The notes beneath the pieces were generated by a model, which searched no databases, was not told the origin of the DNA, and saw nothing but the letters and a program-made list of their open reading frames with translations. From WS-2 sp964650245 (lineage in GTDB: Bacteria > Eisenbacteria > RBG-16-71-46): a stretch of DNA of 24,635 nt. A program made the position numbers and the translations under genes. Below are positions 1 through 7,587 of this stretch, one piece after another. The stretch covers positions 1 to 24,635 of the forward strand of contig CAZYQK010000033.1 of NCBI GenBank assembly GCA_964650245.1. The letters run 5' to 3'. How positions within the stretch are numbered: position 1 is the first letter of the stretch; each line of letters opens with the position of its first letter.

Positions 1-54
1 AGCAACTGACTCTTAATCAGTAGGTTGAAGGTTCGATTCCTTCGCGGCGCACCA
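1..54 (+). tRNA. tRNA-Lys (anticodon CTT), 3' part only
   Basis: The window opens inside a tRNA gene. The anticodon stem is ACTGA (5-9) paired with TCAGT (17-21), around the 7-nt loop CTCTTAA (10-16), so the anticodon is CTT (12-14) and reads the Lys codon AAG. The T-arm GAAGG / TTCGATT / CCTTC lies at 27-43. The 3' acceptor strand GCGGCGC is at 44-50, followed by discriminator A and an encoded CCA ending at 54. The 5' acceptor strand and D-arm lie before the window. The 3' half is duplicated at 1326-1370. Confidence 0.95.
10..54 (+). repeat. Direct repeat, copy 1 (attL-like, within tRNA-Lys)
   Basis: The 45 bp from the first base of the anticodon loop to the CCA recur at 1326-1370 with one mismatch (G20 versus C1336); the last 34 bp are identical. 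A repeat that starts at the anticodon loop and ends at the tRNA 3' end is the classic footprint of a tyrosine-recombinase element that rebuilds its tRNA target on integration. No recombinase gene is visible nearby. Confidence 0.8.
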
Positions 55-148
55 ACTTAAGCCGAGCACGACCGCTATCAGCCCCACGCGCGTGACGCCG
101 GGACCGCCGCGGACCACGCCGCCCCCTCGGCCCGGATCGATCTGGTGG

Positions 149-949
149 TCACTTCTCTGTCGGGGGGCGGAGCATGGCCGCCTGGATCGCCGCGGCGATC
201 TGAGGAGCGGACGCGTCGCCTCGATAGACGTTGGGCTTGAACGACACGCTCTTCTTCTCGCCGTCCTGCTCGTACACGACGATGATCCACGGTTGCTTCG
301 GATCGGAACTGTTGAGCCCGACGTCTCGAAGCGCGGAGGCCGGAATGACGATTGATTCCTTCTTCGTGCTGTAGGCGATCCCCGTGGAGTCGACGGTCAG
401 CGTGCCGTCGCCCTTCGGCACGCCGAACATGCTCGATAGCGCCGTCCCGCCGGTAACCTTGTCTACCTTCTCGACGTGCTTGAACGTCCTGGGGAGCGTG
501 CTTGCTCGGAGCCACTCGTCCAGGGCCTTCACGTCCTTCTTGGCGAGCCGAGTGCTCGTCAATCCCGACTCGAGCGTGTCGCTCTCCGAGCTGTCGGCGA
601 ACACGGCGACCGAGATGATGTAGTCCGCGTCGGCCACGAAGGCCTCTTGGGGAAACATGATGACGGTGTCGACGTGCGCTTCGAGTGTCATGTGGACCGA
701 ACTCTCCGGCGCGGGCGCCGGCGTTCGCAGCCCTATGGCGACCCACACGGAGTTCGCGGACTTGCTCGAGATCGGGACGGCCACCACCCCTCGCCCGCCC
801 GGACCCGGAACGATATTGGAGAGTCCGACGGCGACTCGCTCGAGCACAACCGGCTGCCAGGGTTTCGCGGCGGCCGCGGCGGAGCCCGCGACGAGCGCGG
901 CCATGAAGCTCAACGACACGAATGTGACGGCGGTGAGTGGACGAAGCAT
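149..949 (-). CDS. Secreted protein of unknown function, possible C-terminal PH-like domain
   Basis: This 266-residue protein starts MLRPLTAVTF with a typical signal peptide of about 28 residues ending in an Ala-rich stretch, so it is likely exported. The start at 949 is chosen over one 10 codons upstream because a strong Shine-Dalgarno (GGGAGGG) sits 8 nt before it and because the signal peptide begins there. No family is recognised for the first ~180 residues. The region from about 185 on (GTLTVDSTGIAYSTKKES, then a WIIVVYEQDG strand) looks like the beta-sandwich of a bacterial PH-like domain; this is a weak structural impression. It is the only gene between the two tRNA-Lys repeats and so the only cargo of the proposed insert. 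Confidence 0.7.
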   Translation of the reverse strand: MLRPLTAVTFVSLSFMAALVAGSAAAAAKPWQPVVLERVAVGLSNIVPGPGGRGVVAVPISSKSANSVWVAIGLRTPAPAPESSVHMTLEAHVDTVIMFPQEAFVADADYIISVAVFADSSESDTLESGLTSTRLAKKDVKALDEWLRASTLPRTFKHVEKVDKVTGGTALSSMFGVPKGDGTLTVDSTGIAYSTKKESIVIPASALRDVGLNSSDPKQPWIIVVYEQDGEKKSVSFKPNVYRGDASAPQIAAAIQAAMLRPPTEK

Positions 950-1325
950 CGGAGCGGCCCTCCCTGCGGCTGCGGGCAACGATGACCCAGATTGGGACTC
1001 GCCGCGCCCGGCTGGATGGCGGGACGGTACACCCGGCGCCCCTCCGCGTCACCGAGACAAGCAACCGGGAACCCCGCGAGTCACGACATCGGCGCCCACT
1101 CCTAGCCAGCGCTGACAATGTAGTAGCTTGACAGAACAAGGCAGCATCCCCAGCGTTGAACCAAGCCGCCGGCAAGAAACGGGATTAATGGTCCCGTTCG
1201 GTGTTTTCAGGAATACCCCTCGGTGCCTCACGATGCCCGAGCGCGCTGCCGGGAAGTGTGCGTAGGCCTTTTGGAAGCTGCTATTCCTTGCGCGACAGTC
1301 GCTTCGTGCTGGCGGCGGCTAGGGT
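950..1325. other. Gene-free stretch upstream of the secreted-protein gene
   Basis: No convincing gene is present. It holds the Shine-Dalgarno and presumably the promoter of the minus-strand gene ending at 149, the hairpin at 1178-1198, and an isolated TTGACA (1128-1133) without a matching -10. Base composition falls towards the right end, unlike the chromosomal genes that follow. Confidence 0.6.
1178..1198. repeat. Perfect 7-bp stem hairpin
   Basis: AACGGGA (1178-1184) pairs with TCCCGTT (1192-1198) around a 7-nt loop. The following bases CGGTGTTTT give a short T-run, so it could be a weak rho-independent terminator for plus-strand transcription. No plus-strand gene precedes it except the tRNA more than 1 kb away. 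Confidence 0.35.
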
Positions 1326-1370
1326 CTCTTAATCACTAGGTTGAAGGTTCGATTCCTTCGCGGCGCACCA
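1326..1370 (+). repeat. Direct repeat, copy 2 (attR-like displaced tRNA-Lys 3' half)
   Basis: This repeats 10-54 with one mismatch. It is not a working tRNA gene. The bases before the anticodon loop (AGGGT) do not pair properly with the 3' side of the anticodon stem, the mismatch at 1336 breaks a further pair, and no GCGCCGC acceptor strand is found upstream. The CCA is retained. It is best read as the original tRNA end displaced by an insertion. Confidence 0.8.
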
Positions 1371-1374
1371 TCCT

Positions 1375-2577
1375 TCACGCCCCGCGCCTCCACAGCACGC
1401 CGAGCGCCACGAGTCCCGAGCCCGCCACCCACAGGGCCGCACGCGCCGGCCACGGCACGGGCTGGGCGGGAGCGGGTGAGCCGTCGGGAACGCCGAACGC
1501 CTCGCGGGCCTGGCGCACCGCCGCCGCGAACGCCGCGAGCCACGCCACCCCGAGCGCGAGCAGCAATCCGCTGCGGCCGGCCTGCGCGAGCGCCCGCGCG
1601 ACCTCAAGCCACACGTGCGCGCCGGGTGTTCCCGGCACCCCCGCGAGCGAGGCCAGCGCGTAGAGACCGAGCACGCCGCTCGCCGGGTGGCGGCGGAACA
1701 GCACGGCCGCGGGCGCCGCTCCGGCCGAACCCACCGGGACGAAGCGCGCCACGGTCGCGGCCCCGGCCAGCGCGAGCGCCAGATGAGCGGACCAACCGCT
1801 CACGAACTCGGAGGCGGTGATCATGCGGAAGCGCGCGCCGTGCTCGGCGACCAGGCTCGCGAGCAGCAGCGCGCCGTTCAGGCTCGCGAGCGTGCCGACC
1901 CGGCGCTCGGGCCGGCGCTGCCAGAGCAGGGTGGCAGCGCCCACGACGAACGCGGTTCCGGCCGCGATGCTCAGCATTGCGCTGGCCTGGCGCGCCCCCG
2001 CCGGAAATGCCTCGATGCCGGCGAGCCGCTCGATCAGGCAGCCCGCGCCACCCACCTGCAGGGCGGCGACCGCCAGCGGCGCGAGCCAGGTGGCCGAGCC
2101 CTGGAACAGATCCGCGGCCCAGAAGTGGAACGGCGCCCCGGCCAGCAGCACCAGCCCCGCGAGCAGCGAGAGCGAGAGCGCGGCACTCCACAGCAGCGGG
2201 GAATCAAGCCCGAGCCGCAGCACGCCCCACTGCTCTTCGGTGGTCGCGGTGCCGGTCGCGATCACCAGCAGCTCGCGCCCCGCGAAGGAGAGCGCGAACG
2301 AGCCGCCCATCACCCACAGCAGCTTGATCGCGCACTCCGAGTGAAACGCGTCGTCGCGGGCGCGGGCCAGCATCGCGGCCACCAGACCCGCCGCGAGCGG
2401 CCCCCAGGCCGGGCCCGCATGCGCGCTCCACGCCACCGCCGCGGCGAGCGGCAGCAGCACGGCGAGCGGGGCCATGCCGAACGACCCGCCGCGCGCCCGG
2501 CGCTCGAGCAGCAGCAGCGCCGCCGCCGCCGCCAGCGCGACAGCCGCCGCCAGCGGAGAAATCGGGAGCGCGCTCAT
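1375..2577 (-). CDS. NuoN/HyfF-like proton-translocating-type membrane protein, divergent
   Basis: This 400-residue polytopic membrane protein has about 12 hydrophobic segments. It matches the NuoN / antiporter-like subunit family of complex I and group 4 hydrogenases by the block APFHFWAADLFQGS (canonical PFHxWxPDxxxG) and the later QRRPERRVGTLASLNG (canonical KR-AYSSI). Key charged residues differ. Leu stands where the canonical FK-lysine precedes PFH, the PK lysine of the next helix is Gln (VAALQVGG), and the helix-5 Glu is not seen. Standard proton pumping is therefore doubtful. The start codon overlaps the upstream gene's stop (ATGA), so translation is probably coupled. Likely role: part of an ion-translocating or scaffold membrane arm, partner unknown. 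Confidence 0.7.
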   Translation of the reverse strand: MSALPISPLAAAVALAAAAALLLLERRARGGSFGMAPLAVLLPLAAAVAWSAHAGPAWGPLAAGLVAAMLARARDDAFHSECAIKLLWVMGGSFALSFAGRELLVIATGTATTEEQWGVLRLGLDSPLLWSAALSLSLLAGLVLLAGAPFHFWAADLFQGSATWLAPLAVAALQVGGAGCLIERLAGIEAFPAGARQASAMLSIAAGTAFVVGAATLLWQRRPERRVGTLASLNGALLLASLVAEHGARFRMITASEFVSGWSAHLALALAGAATVARFVPVGSAGAAPAAVLFRRHPASGVLGLYALASLAGVPGTPGAHVWLEVARALAQAGRSGLLLALGVAWLAAFAAAVRQAREAFGVPDGSPAPAQPVPWPARAALWVAGSGLVALGVLWRRGA

Positions 2578-3899
2578 TGGAGCCACGGCAGCAGCAGCGC
2601 CAGCACCGCCACGCCGACCAGGAACAGCAGGTATTCCTGTGCGTCGCCGGTGTGCAGGTCGCGCAGCGGCGCGGTCAGCGCCCGGCCCGCGCGCTCCAGC
2701 AGATCCACCAGGCGGCGCTCGCGGCTGACCACGCCGTGGAAAGTGGTGCGCGCCGCGGCGCGCACCGCGTCGTCCACCGGCACCGGATGCCGCAACAGCG
2801 CCGCCCCGGCGCCGGCCAGCGCCGGCAGCAGCCCGAGCGCCGCCGCGATCGGCGAGACTTCCAGACCTGAGCGCCACGCGATGAGCAGCGCAATCGGCGC
2901 GATCACGAGCGTGAGCACCGCCGCGACGTGCGAGAGCGTGAGTGCGCCGTGCGGGCGCATGACGAGCCGTCGCTCGGGTGCCTCGACCAGGCGCCGCACG
3001 GTGACGGCCGCCCCGAGTGCCGCCGGCACCGCGGCCGCCGCGTAGACGACGAGGTGACCGTGCGCGAGCGGCGCGCTCGCGAGCACCGCGAGCGGGGCCC
3101 AGGCGAGACCGGCCGAAGCGCTGAAGCTGGACAGACGCCACAGCCCGGAGAGCAACGGCCCGCGGCGCGGCGTAGCACCACGCAGCTCGCCGGCCAGCAG
3201 GAACGCGCGGCCGCCGCAAGCCCCCAGCCACAGCAGGAAGCTCGCGTCGTGCGGCACCTTGTCGAGCGCCACCAGTACGCCCGCCAGCGCGCTGTCGGAG
3301 ACCAGCAGCCAGCGCAGGCCCGCGGCCCACTGCCGCCGCGACAGCGCCCGCAGCACGGCGAGCCACGCAGTGACCAGCAGCAGCACCACGGTTGCCTGTC
3401 GCACGTCGACGATGGACACCCAGTATGCCGACTGCCGCCACAGCACCGCGAAGCCCGCCGCCGGCAGCAGGGCCGGCAGCCAGGGCCGCATCGCGAGCAG
3501 CGGGCCCGGCAGGTCCGAGAACGGCCGCGCCAGCGGGAGCGCCGCCAGCAGCTCCAGCCCTGCCCACACCACCGCCAGCGAGCGCAGCCAGGCCAGCAGG
3601 CCGGGAAGTGCGAACACCAGGCCGGCCGGCATGTAGCCCGGCAACGGATTCACGTGCTCCAGCGCGGCGGCCAGCCACAGGGCGGCGGCGGGACGTCGCA
3701 GCCACGACCAGCGCTCGACCTGTTCGGCCGCATGCTCCGCGGCCCGCGCCCACCACCAGAACGCCGCCGCCAGCAGCTCGAGTCCGAGGGCGGAAGCGAT
3801 CAGCGACGGCCAGGCGAGCGCCAGGAGTCCGGCGACGCAGAGCAACGCGCCCACCGTGCGAGGATCGAAGCGGACCGGAAATCGCGGTGCCATCGCCAT
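2574..3899 (-). CDS. NuoL/HyfB-like membrane protein, highly divergent
   Basis: This 441-residue polytopic protein begins MAMAPRF; a second ATG two codons on is also possible. Family membership rests on the C-terminal half. A helix around SFLLWLGACGGRAFLLAGELRG resembles the NuoL/NuoM FKALLFLxAGxV region with Arg for Lys. The terminal VDLLERAGRALTAPL-type amphipathic stretch and final helix resemble HyfB/NuoL ends. The HTWLPDAMEGPTPVSA block of true NuoL is absent. The upstream gene ends one base before this start, and this gene overlaps the next by 4 bp, so all three are co-translated. An unrelated polytopic transporter cannot be excluded. Confidence 0.6.
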   Translation of the reverse strand: MAMAPRFPVRFDPRTVGALLCVAGLLALAWPSLIASALGLELLAAAFWWWARAAEHAAEQVERWSWLRRPAAALWLAAALEHVNPLPGYMPAGLVFALPGLLAWLRSLAVVWAGLELLAALPLARPFSDLPGPLLAMRPWLPALLPAAGFAVLWRQSAYWVSIVDVRQATVVLLLVTAWLAVLRALSRRQWAAGLRWLLVSDSALAGVLVALDKVPHDASFLLWLGACGGRAFLLAGELRGATPRRGPLLSGLWRLSSFSASAGLAWAPLAVLASAPLAHGHLVVYAAAAVPAALGAAVTVRRLVEAPERRLVMRPHGALTLSHVAAVLTLVIAPIALLIAWRSGLEVSPIAAALGLLPALAGAGAALLRHPVPVDDAVRAAARTTFHGVVSRERRLVDLLERAGRALTAPLRDLHTGDAQEYLLFLVGVAVLALLLPWLQ

Positions 3900-3900
3900 G

Positions 3901-4557
3901 TCAATCGTGGAGGTCGTGGGCGTCGCTCACCCGGGGGCTCCCGGCGAATCGCTCGCGGGCGAGGCCGAGCCGCGCCACCAGCGAAACGGCGATCGCGCTC
4001 GCGAGCAGCGCCGACCCGTTGGAGCGCGCGACGCCCTCGATCTCCCGGGCGCGCGCCGCGCTGTCCAGGATCTGGAGTCCGAGCCCGAGCGTCGCGAACG
4101 CGATCGCGGCGCGCCGCACGTGGCGCCGCAACATGAGGTGGAGCAGGCCGAGGCCGAGCACGGCGAGCCCGTACGACGCGCGGCGGCTCGACTCGGCCGG
4201 TAGATCCTGCCGCGCCACGGCCACGGCCAGCAGCAGCAGCAATCCCAGGCCGAGCATCAGCCCGACCGTGCCCGACTCGACGCCGCCCGCTCGCGCCGGC
4301 GCGGCGGATGCTGATGCGGGCCCGGGACGACCGGCCAGCCACGACACCGCGAGCCACAGCGCGAGCCAGCCGATCGAGAGCGGCCAGGGCGACCCCAGCT
4401 CGCGCATAAATGGCATCGCGAGTGCCACCCCGAACGCCGCGAGGCGGGCGACGCGCCGCCCCGGCACCACCGTGGCGAGCACGAGCAGCGCGACCGGCCA
4501 GGCGAGACGCGCCAGGTCCACGATGTCGAGCGCGAGCCAGGATTCGAGGAAGTGCAC
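3901..4557 (-). CDS. HyfE/NuoK-like small membrane protein
   Basis: This 218-residue protein has about six or seven hydrophobic segments, a GTG start and a polar C-terminus rich in Asp and His. Residues ~130-195 contain LGLLHLMLRRHVRRAAIAF followed by two helices, resembling the HyfE/NuoK pattern of a helix, an RR-rich loop and a helix. The usual intramembrane Glu is not evident (LQILDSA in its place). It is the first of three tightly packed membrane genes, with one base before the next start. It lies 66 bp after the PtsN-like gene and may share its transcript. Confidence 0.5.
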   Translation of the reverse strand: MHFLESWLALDIVDLARLAWPVALLVLATVVPGRRVARLAAFGVALAMPFMRELGSPWPLSIGWLALWLAVSWLAGRPGPASASAAPARAGGVESGTVGLMLGLGLLLLLAVAVARQDLPAESSRRASYGLAVLGLGLLHLMLRRHVRRAAIAFATLGLGLQILDSAARAREIEGVARSNGSALLASAIAVSLVARLGLARERFAGSPRVSDAHDLHD

Positions 4558-4623
4558 GCGCGAGACCTCAGCCCTTGAGGAAGTGACGCGTGAATGGGGG
4601 CATCCCGGAGCCGCTCGGCACGG

Positions 4624-5091
4624 CTACGGGATGTAGGCGGTCTCCGCCGACTGCAGGGCGGCGAGGAAGGCGTCGACGCTCTTCGCCTCCCGCAGGCTCT
4701 TGCGCACCGACTCTTCCTTGAGCAGCCGTGACAGGTTGGCGAGGACACGCACGTGGAGCGTCGCCGCATTCTCCGGCGACACGAACAGCACCATGAGATA
4801 CACCGGCTGTCCGTCCTCGGACTCGAAGTCGAGGCCCTCCGGCGCCACCGCGCACGCGGCGGCCATCCGGTCCACCGAGCGGGCCTTGCCGTGCGGAATG
4901 GCCACGCCGTTCCCGATGCCCGTGGTCATCATGGCCTCGCGGCGCATGACGCGATCCAGGATCTCGCCCTGGCTCTTGAATCCGTGCGCGGACTCGAGCA
5001 GCTCGGCCAGCTCGACCAGCGCCTCGCGCTTGCTGCGGGCGCCGAGTCGCAGGGTGACTGCCTTGGGATTGAGGAGTTCGGAAAGCCTCAT
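4624..5091 (-). CDS. PTS EIIA-type phosphotransfer protein (PtsN-like)
   Basis: This 155-residue cytosolic protein spans the full length of the EIIA(fructose/nitrogen) family. The phospho-acceptor histidine is in GNGVAIPHGK (His67). The core DGQPVYLMVLFVSPE and the C-terminal LANLSRLLKEESVRKSL also match. Such proteins receive phosphate through the PTS and mostly regulate transport, K+ balance or metabolism, with no dedicated permease. The start at 5091 has GGAGG 4 nt upstream and begins MRLSELLNP, typical of the family; the frame is open further upstream but reads as non-coding. The three complex-I-like membrane genes follow on the same strand, so EIIA control of that membrane module is possible. 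Confidence 0.88.
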   Translation of the reverse strand: MRLSELLNPKAVTLRLGARSKREALVELAELLESAHGFKSQGEILDRVMRREAMMTTGIGNGVAIPHGKARSVDRMAAACAVAPEGLDFESEDGQPVYLMVLFVSPENAATLHVRVLANLSRLLKEESVRKSLREAKSVDAFLAALQSAETAYIP

Positions 5092-5138
5092 GGCGCCTCC
5101 GTCGTGGAGGAGCAATACGAGACGGCACAAGAGATTGG

Positions 5139-5168
5139 AACGTAATGACCAGCCCGCGGAAGTGTCAA
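5139..5168 (-). promoter_or_regulatory. Candidate sigma70-type promoter of the PtsN-like gene
   Basis: On the minus strand a perfect -35 TTGACA (5163-5168) is followed after 18 bp by TACGTT (5139-5144), about 48 bp before the start codon at 5091. The -10 is weak (3 of 6). Confidence 0.4.
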
Positions 5169-5333
5169 GGCAATTCCCTCGGGCGCCGGTCTCGAGCCTG
5201 ACCGCGCATGGTTCGCGGCGGGCCCGCGGCGCGTGGTTCGTGCCGGCTCTCGTCACGACCCGGACGGCCCAAACGTAGTCGTGGACGTCACCCCGCCGAA
5301 TGCGAGATGCTTGGGTCCGAGGGGATCACCTGC

Positions 5334-5966
5334 ATGAGCCGTTCGATCACGCTTTCGATCGCCGCGCTGGCGCTGGCGGCGGGGCTCGCGTTCGCGGAGC
5401 CCGGCATCGTTGTCCGCTACGCGGACGGCGTCCCGGTCATTCAGCTCGCCGGCAGCTACGCGCGCAGCCAGTACACGGTCTATCGCGCGGACGCGCCCGA
5501 TCGGGATTTCGCGGCGATCACCGACGCCCAGGTGCTGTGCATCGGCGATTGCTTCGCGGTCGATGTCTCGGCGCGGCCCGGCCTCACCTACTGGTATCGG
5601 TTCGACCTCAACCTCCCGGACGGCCGCTTCGTCAGCTACGGCCCCTACCCCGTGACCATCTCGCCCGCCCTCGCCCACCCGTTCGCGGTCGCGGTCTATC
5701 CGAACCCCGGGCGCGGCCCCACCCGGGTGGACCTCTCGCTGGCCGGTGACGCAGGCGAGGCGCCGCTCGACGCCGAAGCCACGCTCTTCGACGTGCAGGG
5801 CCGCGCGCTCAAGCGCCTGCATCGCGGTCCGCTCGCCCGCGGCGTGACCACCCTGCAGTGGGATGGCCGCGACCGCGAGGGGCGAGAGGTGGGACCGGGC
5901 CTCTACTTCATCCGGCTCGCCACGCCGGCCGGCCTGACCGTCGCGCGGGTGATCCGGGTCCGCTGA
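5334..5966 (+). CDS. Secreted protein with C-terminal FlgD-Ig / T9SS-like sorting domain
   Basis: This 210-residue protein starts MSRSITLSIAALALAAGLAFA, a clear signal peptide, with GAGGGG 9 nt upstream; the frame is open earlier but reads as non-coding. The middle (about 25-140) is a small beta-rich region with a Cys pair (VLCIGDCFAV). From about 145 comes the sorting-type domain: VYPNPGRGPTRVDLSL, LFDVQGRALKRL, TTLQWDGRDREGREVGPGL, YFIRLAT, ending in VIRVR. In Bacteroidota-type bacteria this domain directs secretion or surface anchoring. In Eisenbacteria-like genomes it is the common tail of secreted proteins. No enzymatic domain is seen. Confidence 0.8.
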   Translation: MSRSITLSIAALALAAGLAFAEPGIVVRYADGVPVIQLAGSYARSQYTVYRADAPDRDFAAITDAQVLCIGDCFAVDVSARPGLTYWYRFDLNLPDGRFVSYGPYPVTISPALAHPFAVAVYPNPGRGPTRVDLSLAGDAGEAPLDAEATLFDVQGRALKRLHRGPLARGVTTLQWDGRDREGREVGPGLYFIRLATPAGLTVARVIRVR

Positions 5967-6221
5967 CGCGCGCTCGTCCGCGTCGTGCGTTTAGCCACTT
6001 TCCGCCCGTGGCGCCACCCCGAGTCACGGATTCGGCACGGGCGCTCGGTCCCGCAAGGCCCTGCGCGGCCGCTCCGAACCGCGCGCGTCTGCCGCTGTGA
6101 TAGACTCGCCCGCGTCCAACCCCAGGGTTCATCCCTGATCATCAGCGCACCGACATCCTTAGAGATCATGGGTCCTTCGGACGACACGACGGGCCGCCCG
6201 GCACGGAGGCAGGGAAGCCCC

Positions 6222-7559
6222 ATGAAGCAGAAGCCGATCGGCTTCCGCGAGCTGCTCGAGAAACTGCTGCCGCTCGACGAGTTGCCGACCAGCGACCGGC
6301 TCCGGGTCGAGCACGCGCTGCGGAGCGGCGTGGCCGGGCAGCTCGAGCAGGCTGCGTTGGCCGCGCTCCGGCAGCTCGAGAGCAGCGGCGCCCTCAAGCG
6401 CGTGCCCACGGGATCCAACGGCGGCGGCCCCGCCGTGCGCTACCAGGCCCGGGACGGGCTCGATGTCATCACCATCCAACTCCCCGGCCCCGTCGTGCGG
6501 GACGGCATCGTCGTGTTCCCCCGCGCCAGCCTCCCGCCTCAGGCGCAGGCCGGGCTCGATCAGGTGCGGCGTCTGTTCCAGCTGGACGACGCGGCGCTGC
6601 TCTCGAATCCGCGCAGCGGGGGCGCCCGGGCCGGCCTGATCGCCCAGCTCGACCAGGTCGGGCGCGAGTTCCTCAGGACCAGCGAGGTGCGCCTGGTCAC
6701 GGGCGCCGCCGAGGAGGAGGGCGCCTCGGCCTTGCCCTTCGAGGCCGTACTCGCGGCCGAGGCGGTCGCGAACCCCGGCGTCATCCTCTACTGCCCCGAC
6801 ACGTCTCGCTGCCCGCGCCTCGCGGCACCGGGCCGGGAGCACGGCGTGAGGGCGCTGGCGCTCGCGGGCGTGCCTGCGAGCGCTGGTCCCGCGCTCGGAC
6901 ATCTGGAGGTGTTGAGCCCCGAGCCCGATCCCTTCCGTCCCGAGAACCTAGCGATGGTGGCGCTGCTCGCCGACTACTGCGGCCGGGCGCTCGAGCGCGC
7001 GGCGCGGCTCGAGAAGCTGGTTTTCATCGACTCACTCACCTCGGCTTACAACAAGGCCTACTTCGACCTCGAGGTGCAGAGCGAGATGGCGCGCGCACAG
7101 CGCGAGCAGTCCTCGATGGCGCTCTGCATCGCCGATATCGACGACTTCAAGAAGTTCAACACTGCATACGGCTACGAGGCGGGGAACCAGGTGCTGGTGC
7201 AGGTCGCGCAGGCGCTCAAGCGCGGCGTGCGGCCGTTCGACACCGTGGCGCGCTGGGGCGGCGAGGAGTTCGCGTTGCTGCTGACCGCGCCCATTCAAGC
7301 CAACGACGTGCTCACCATCTCGGAGCGCCTGCGCGGGCTGGTCGAGCGGACCACCGTGGATCTCGAGGGGCTGGACCGGCGTTCGCATCGCGTGGGGGTG
7401 ACGGTGAGCATCGGCGTCGCGCTCTTCCCCCAGCACGCCGAGGACCCGGCCGAGTTGTGGCGGGCCGCGAACCAGGCCCTGCTGCGCGCCAAGCGGCCGC
7501 CCAAGAACCAGGTGGTGTTCTTCCAGCCCCCCGCCAGCCTCCGCGTCGAGCGCGGCTGA
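6222..7559 (+). CDS. Diguanylate cyclase with GAF-like sensor domain
   Basis: This 445-residue cytosolic protein makes cyclic di-GMP from two GTP. Residues 1-60 are helical (FRELLEKLLPLDELPTSDRL). About 140-262 form a GAF-like sensor with CPDTSRCPRL, whose two Cys could bind a metal or sense redox. A short linker helix leads to the GGDEF domain at 266-435. The active site is GGEEF (346-350), intact. An inhibitory I-site RPFD lies at 337-340, five residues before it, so product feedback is expected. The start at 6222 has AGGGA about 8 nt upstream; an in-frame ATG at 6168 is less well placed. No EAL or HD-GYP partner lies nearby. Confidence 0.92.
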   Translation: MKQKPIGFRELLEKLLPLDELPTSDRLRVEHALRSGVAGQLEQAALAALRQLESSGALKRVPTGSNGGGPAVRYQARDGLDVITIQLPGPVVRDGIVVFPRASLPPQAQAGLDQVRRLFQLDDAALLSNPRSGGARAGLIAQLDQVGREFLRTSEVRLVTGAAEEEGASALPFEAVLAAEAVANPGVILYCPDTSRCPRLAAPGREHGVRALALAGVPASAGPALGHLEVLSPEPDPFRPENLAMVALLADYCGRALERAARLEKLVFIDSLTSAYNKAYFDLEVQSEMARAQREQSSMALCIADIDDFKKFNTAYGYEAGNQVLVQVAQALKRGVRPFDTVARWGGEEFALLLTAPIQANDVLTISERLRGLVERTTVDLEGLDRRSHRVGVTVSIGVALFPQHAEDPAELWRAANQALLRAKRPPKNQVVFFQPPASLRVERG

Positions 7560-7587
7560 GCGCCGAGCGCGTCTGAGGGCGCGGCAC

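Larger units (their letters stand above)
55..1370 (+). mobile_element. Candidate ~1.3 kb tRNA-Lys-targeted integrated element or its remnant
   Basis: The segment lies between a functional tRNA-Lys 3' end and a displaced copy of it. The offset between the copies is 1316 bp. It holds one minus-strand gene for a secreted protein, a 376-bp stretch with no gene, and a small hairpin. Its distal part (about 1120-1330) is clearly less GC-rich than the flanks. Beyond the second copy, the stop codon of the nuoN-like gene follows within 5 bp, so before insertion the tRNA probably abutted that gene. With no integrase, the unit is either a non-autonomous passenger or the decayed remnant of a larger island. 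A tandem tRNA duplication with loss of one 5' half is the alternative. Confidence 0.55.

Noticed and set aside
1049..1231. 60-codon minus-strand frame inside the insert, considered as an integrase remnant
   Set aside because: No tyrosine recombinase motif (R..HxxR..Y) is seen, and the sequence reads as translation of non-coding DNA.
1326..1370. Second functional tRNA-Lys gene
   Set aside because: No 5' half, acceptor 5' strand or D-arm is present, and the anticodon stem does not pair.
1319..1607. Minus-strand frames giving peptides such as NRTFNLVIKRP and KESNLQPSD at the second repeat
   Set aside because: These are antisense translations of the tRNA-Lys 3' end, a well-known source of spurious proteins.
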